Source: Actinomycetes bacterium
Lineage (GTDB): Bacteria > Actinomycetota > Actinomycetes > Mycobacteriales > Mycobacteriaceae
Assembly (NCBI GenBank): GCA_023388385.1
Contig: JAEWGK010000027.1
Location: 1 to 5,217 of the forward strand
Length of the DNA stretch: 5,217 nt
Direction of reading: 5' to 3'
The translations under genes were made by a program, and so were the position numbers. Below are positions 4,863 through 5,217 of the stretch, in pieces (within the stretch, counting starts at the first letter, position 1; each line of letters opens with the position of its first letter). Below the pieces are notes generated by a model, which had not been told where the DNA came from, did no database searches, and saw only the letters and a list, made by a program, of their open reading frames with translations.

Positions 4863-5217
4863 TCACTCCCCCGCGGCCTCCAGGCGCTCACCGGAGGCGG
4901 CGTCGAAGAGGTGCAGGCGCCCCTCGTCGCACCGCACGCGCAGGCCCTCGCCGCCGCGCAGGCCGTGGCCGCGGGGGACGCGGACGGCGACGGACGGGGC
5001 GTCCTCCGCGGCATGGGCCAGGCGCCCGTAGACGATGGCCTCCGGGCCGAGCTCCTCGATGTGCGTGACGTCCAGCTCGATGGCGCCGGACGGATCCGGC
5101 ACGAGGTCCTCGGAGCGGATGCCGACGACGACCTCCCGGCCGTCGCCACCGGCCGCGGCGCGCAGGTGGCCCGGCAGCTCGACGACGCCGGAGCCGGCCA
5201 GCGCGACCGCGCCGCAG
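4863..5217 (-). CDS. ABC importer ATP-binding protein, UgpC/MalK/MsmK type, C-terminal part
   Basis: Only the last 117 codons are visible; the nucleotide-binding domain (Walker A, signature, Walker B) lies beyond the window. What is seen is the C-terminal regulatory TOBE/OB region of carbohydrate-type importers. REVVVGIRSEDL (visible residues 27-38) matches the family's GxRPEHL turn. ELDVTHIEELGPEAIVYGRL is the next strand pair, and GRLHLFDAASGERL is the conserved ending (HLFDxxTGxRL). These ATPases sit on the cytosolic face, power uptake of maltose, trehalose, glycerol-3-phosphate or similar solutes, and are often shared by several transporters. The substrate cannot be told from this piece. 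The gene converges on the CPBP gene and ends 29 bases from the strong hairpin. Family call is good; the specific gene name is left open. Confidence 0.85.
   Translation of the reverse strand, partial: CGAVALAGSGVVELPGHLRAAAGGDGREVVVGIRSEDLVPDPSGAIELDVTHIEELGPEAIVYGRLAHAAEDAPSVAVRVPRGHGLRGGEGLRVRCDEGRLHLFDAASGERLEAAGE

Overview
The window looks like chromosomal DNA of a high-GC actinobacterium, most likely a Corynebacterium or a close relative. Base composition is strongly G+C biased, so most long open frames are shadows of real genes. The inorganic pyrophosphatase reads like the corynebacterial and mycobacterial enzyme over its whole length. The order tilS, dacB, ppa, with ppa divergent from dacB, is the conserved block known in Mycobacterium tuberculosis (Rv3625c to Rv3628) and, from memory, in Corynebacterium glutamicum.

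Layout, left to right. Positions 1-284 (minus) hold the N-terminal 94 codons of tilS, tRNA(Ile)-lysidine synthase. Positions 354-1724 (minus) encode an amidase-signature family hydrolase. Positions 1725-1865 are a non-coding gap with an AT-rich pocket and three inverted repeats set almost end to end, probably the amidase control region plus a dacB 3' hairpin. Positions 1866-3269 (minus) encode dacB, a membrane-anchored D-Ala-D-Ala carboxypeptidase. Positions 3270-3389 are a divergent promoter region. Positions 3390-3866 (plus) encode ppa. Positions 3922-4794 (plus) encode a polytopic membrane protein with a degenerate CPBP (Abi/Rce1-like) protease signature. Positions 4795-4862 hold a very strong 14-bp hairpin between convergent genes. 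Positions 4863-5217 (minus) are the C-terminal part of a sugar-type ABC importer ATPase.

Functionally these are mostly housekeeping genes: peptidoglycan trimming (dacB), pyrophosphate removal (ppa) and tRNA decoding (tilS). No single pathway joins them. The amidase is the outlier. It sits in the slot that M. tuberculosis fills with the metallopeptidase-like gene Rv3626c, has a good ribosome binding site, and lies behind its own candidate promoter with a palindrome over the -35 region.

I see no CRISPR array, insertion sequence, RNA gene or clear defence system. The most interesting signals are regulatory: the three-dyad cluster at 1795-1851, and two near-identical start regions (tilS and the CPBP gene) that look like leaderless transcription starts.
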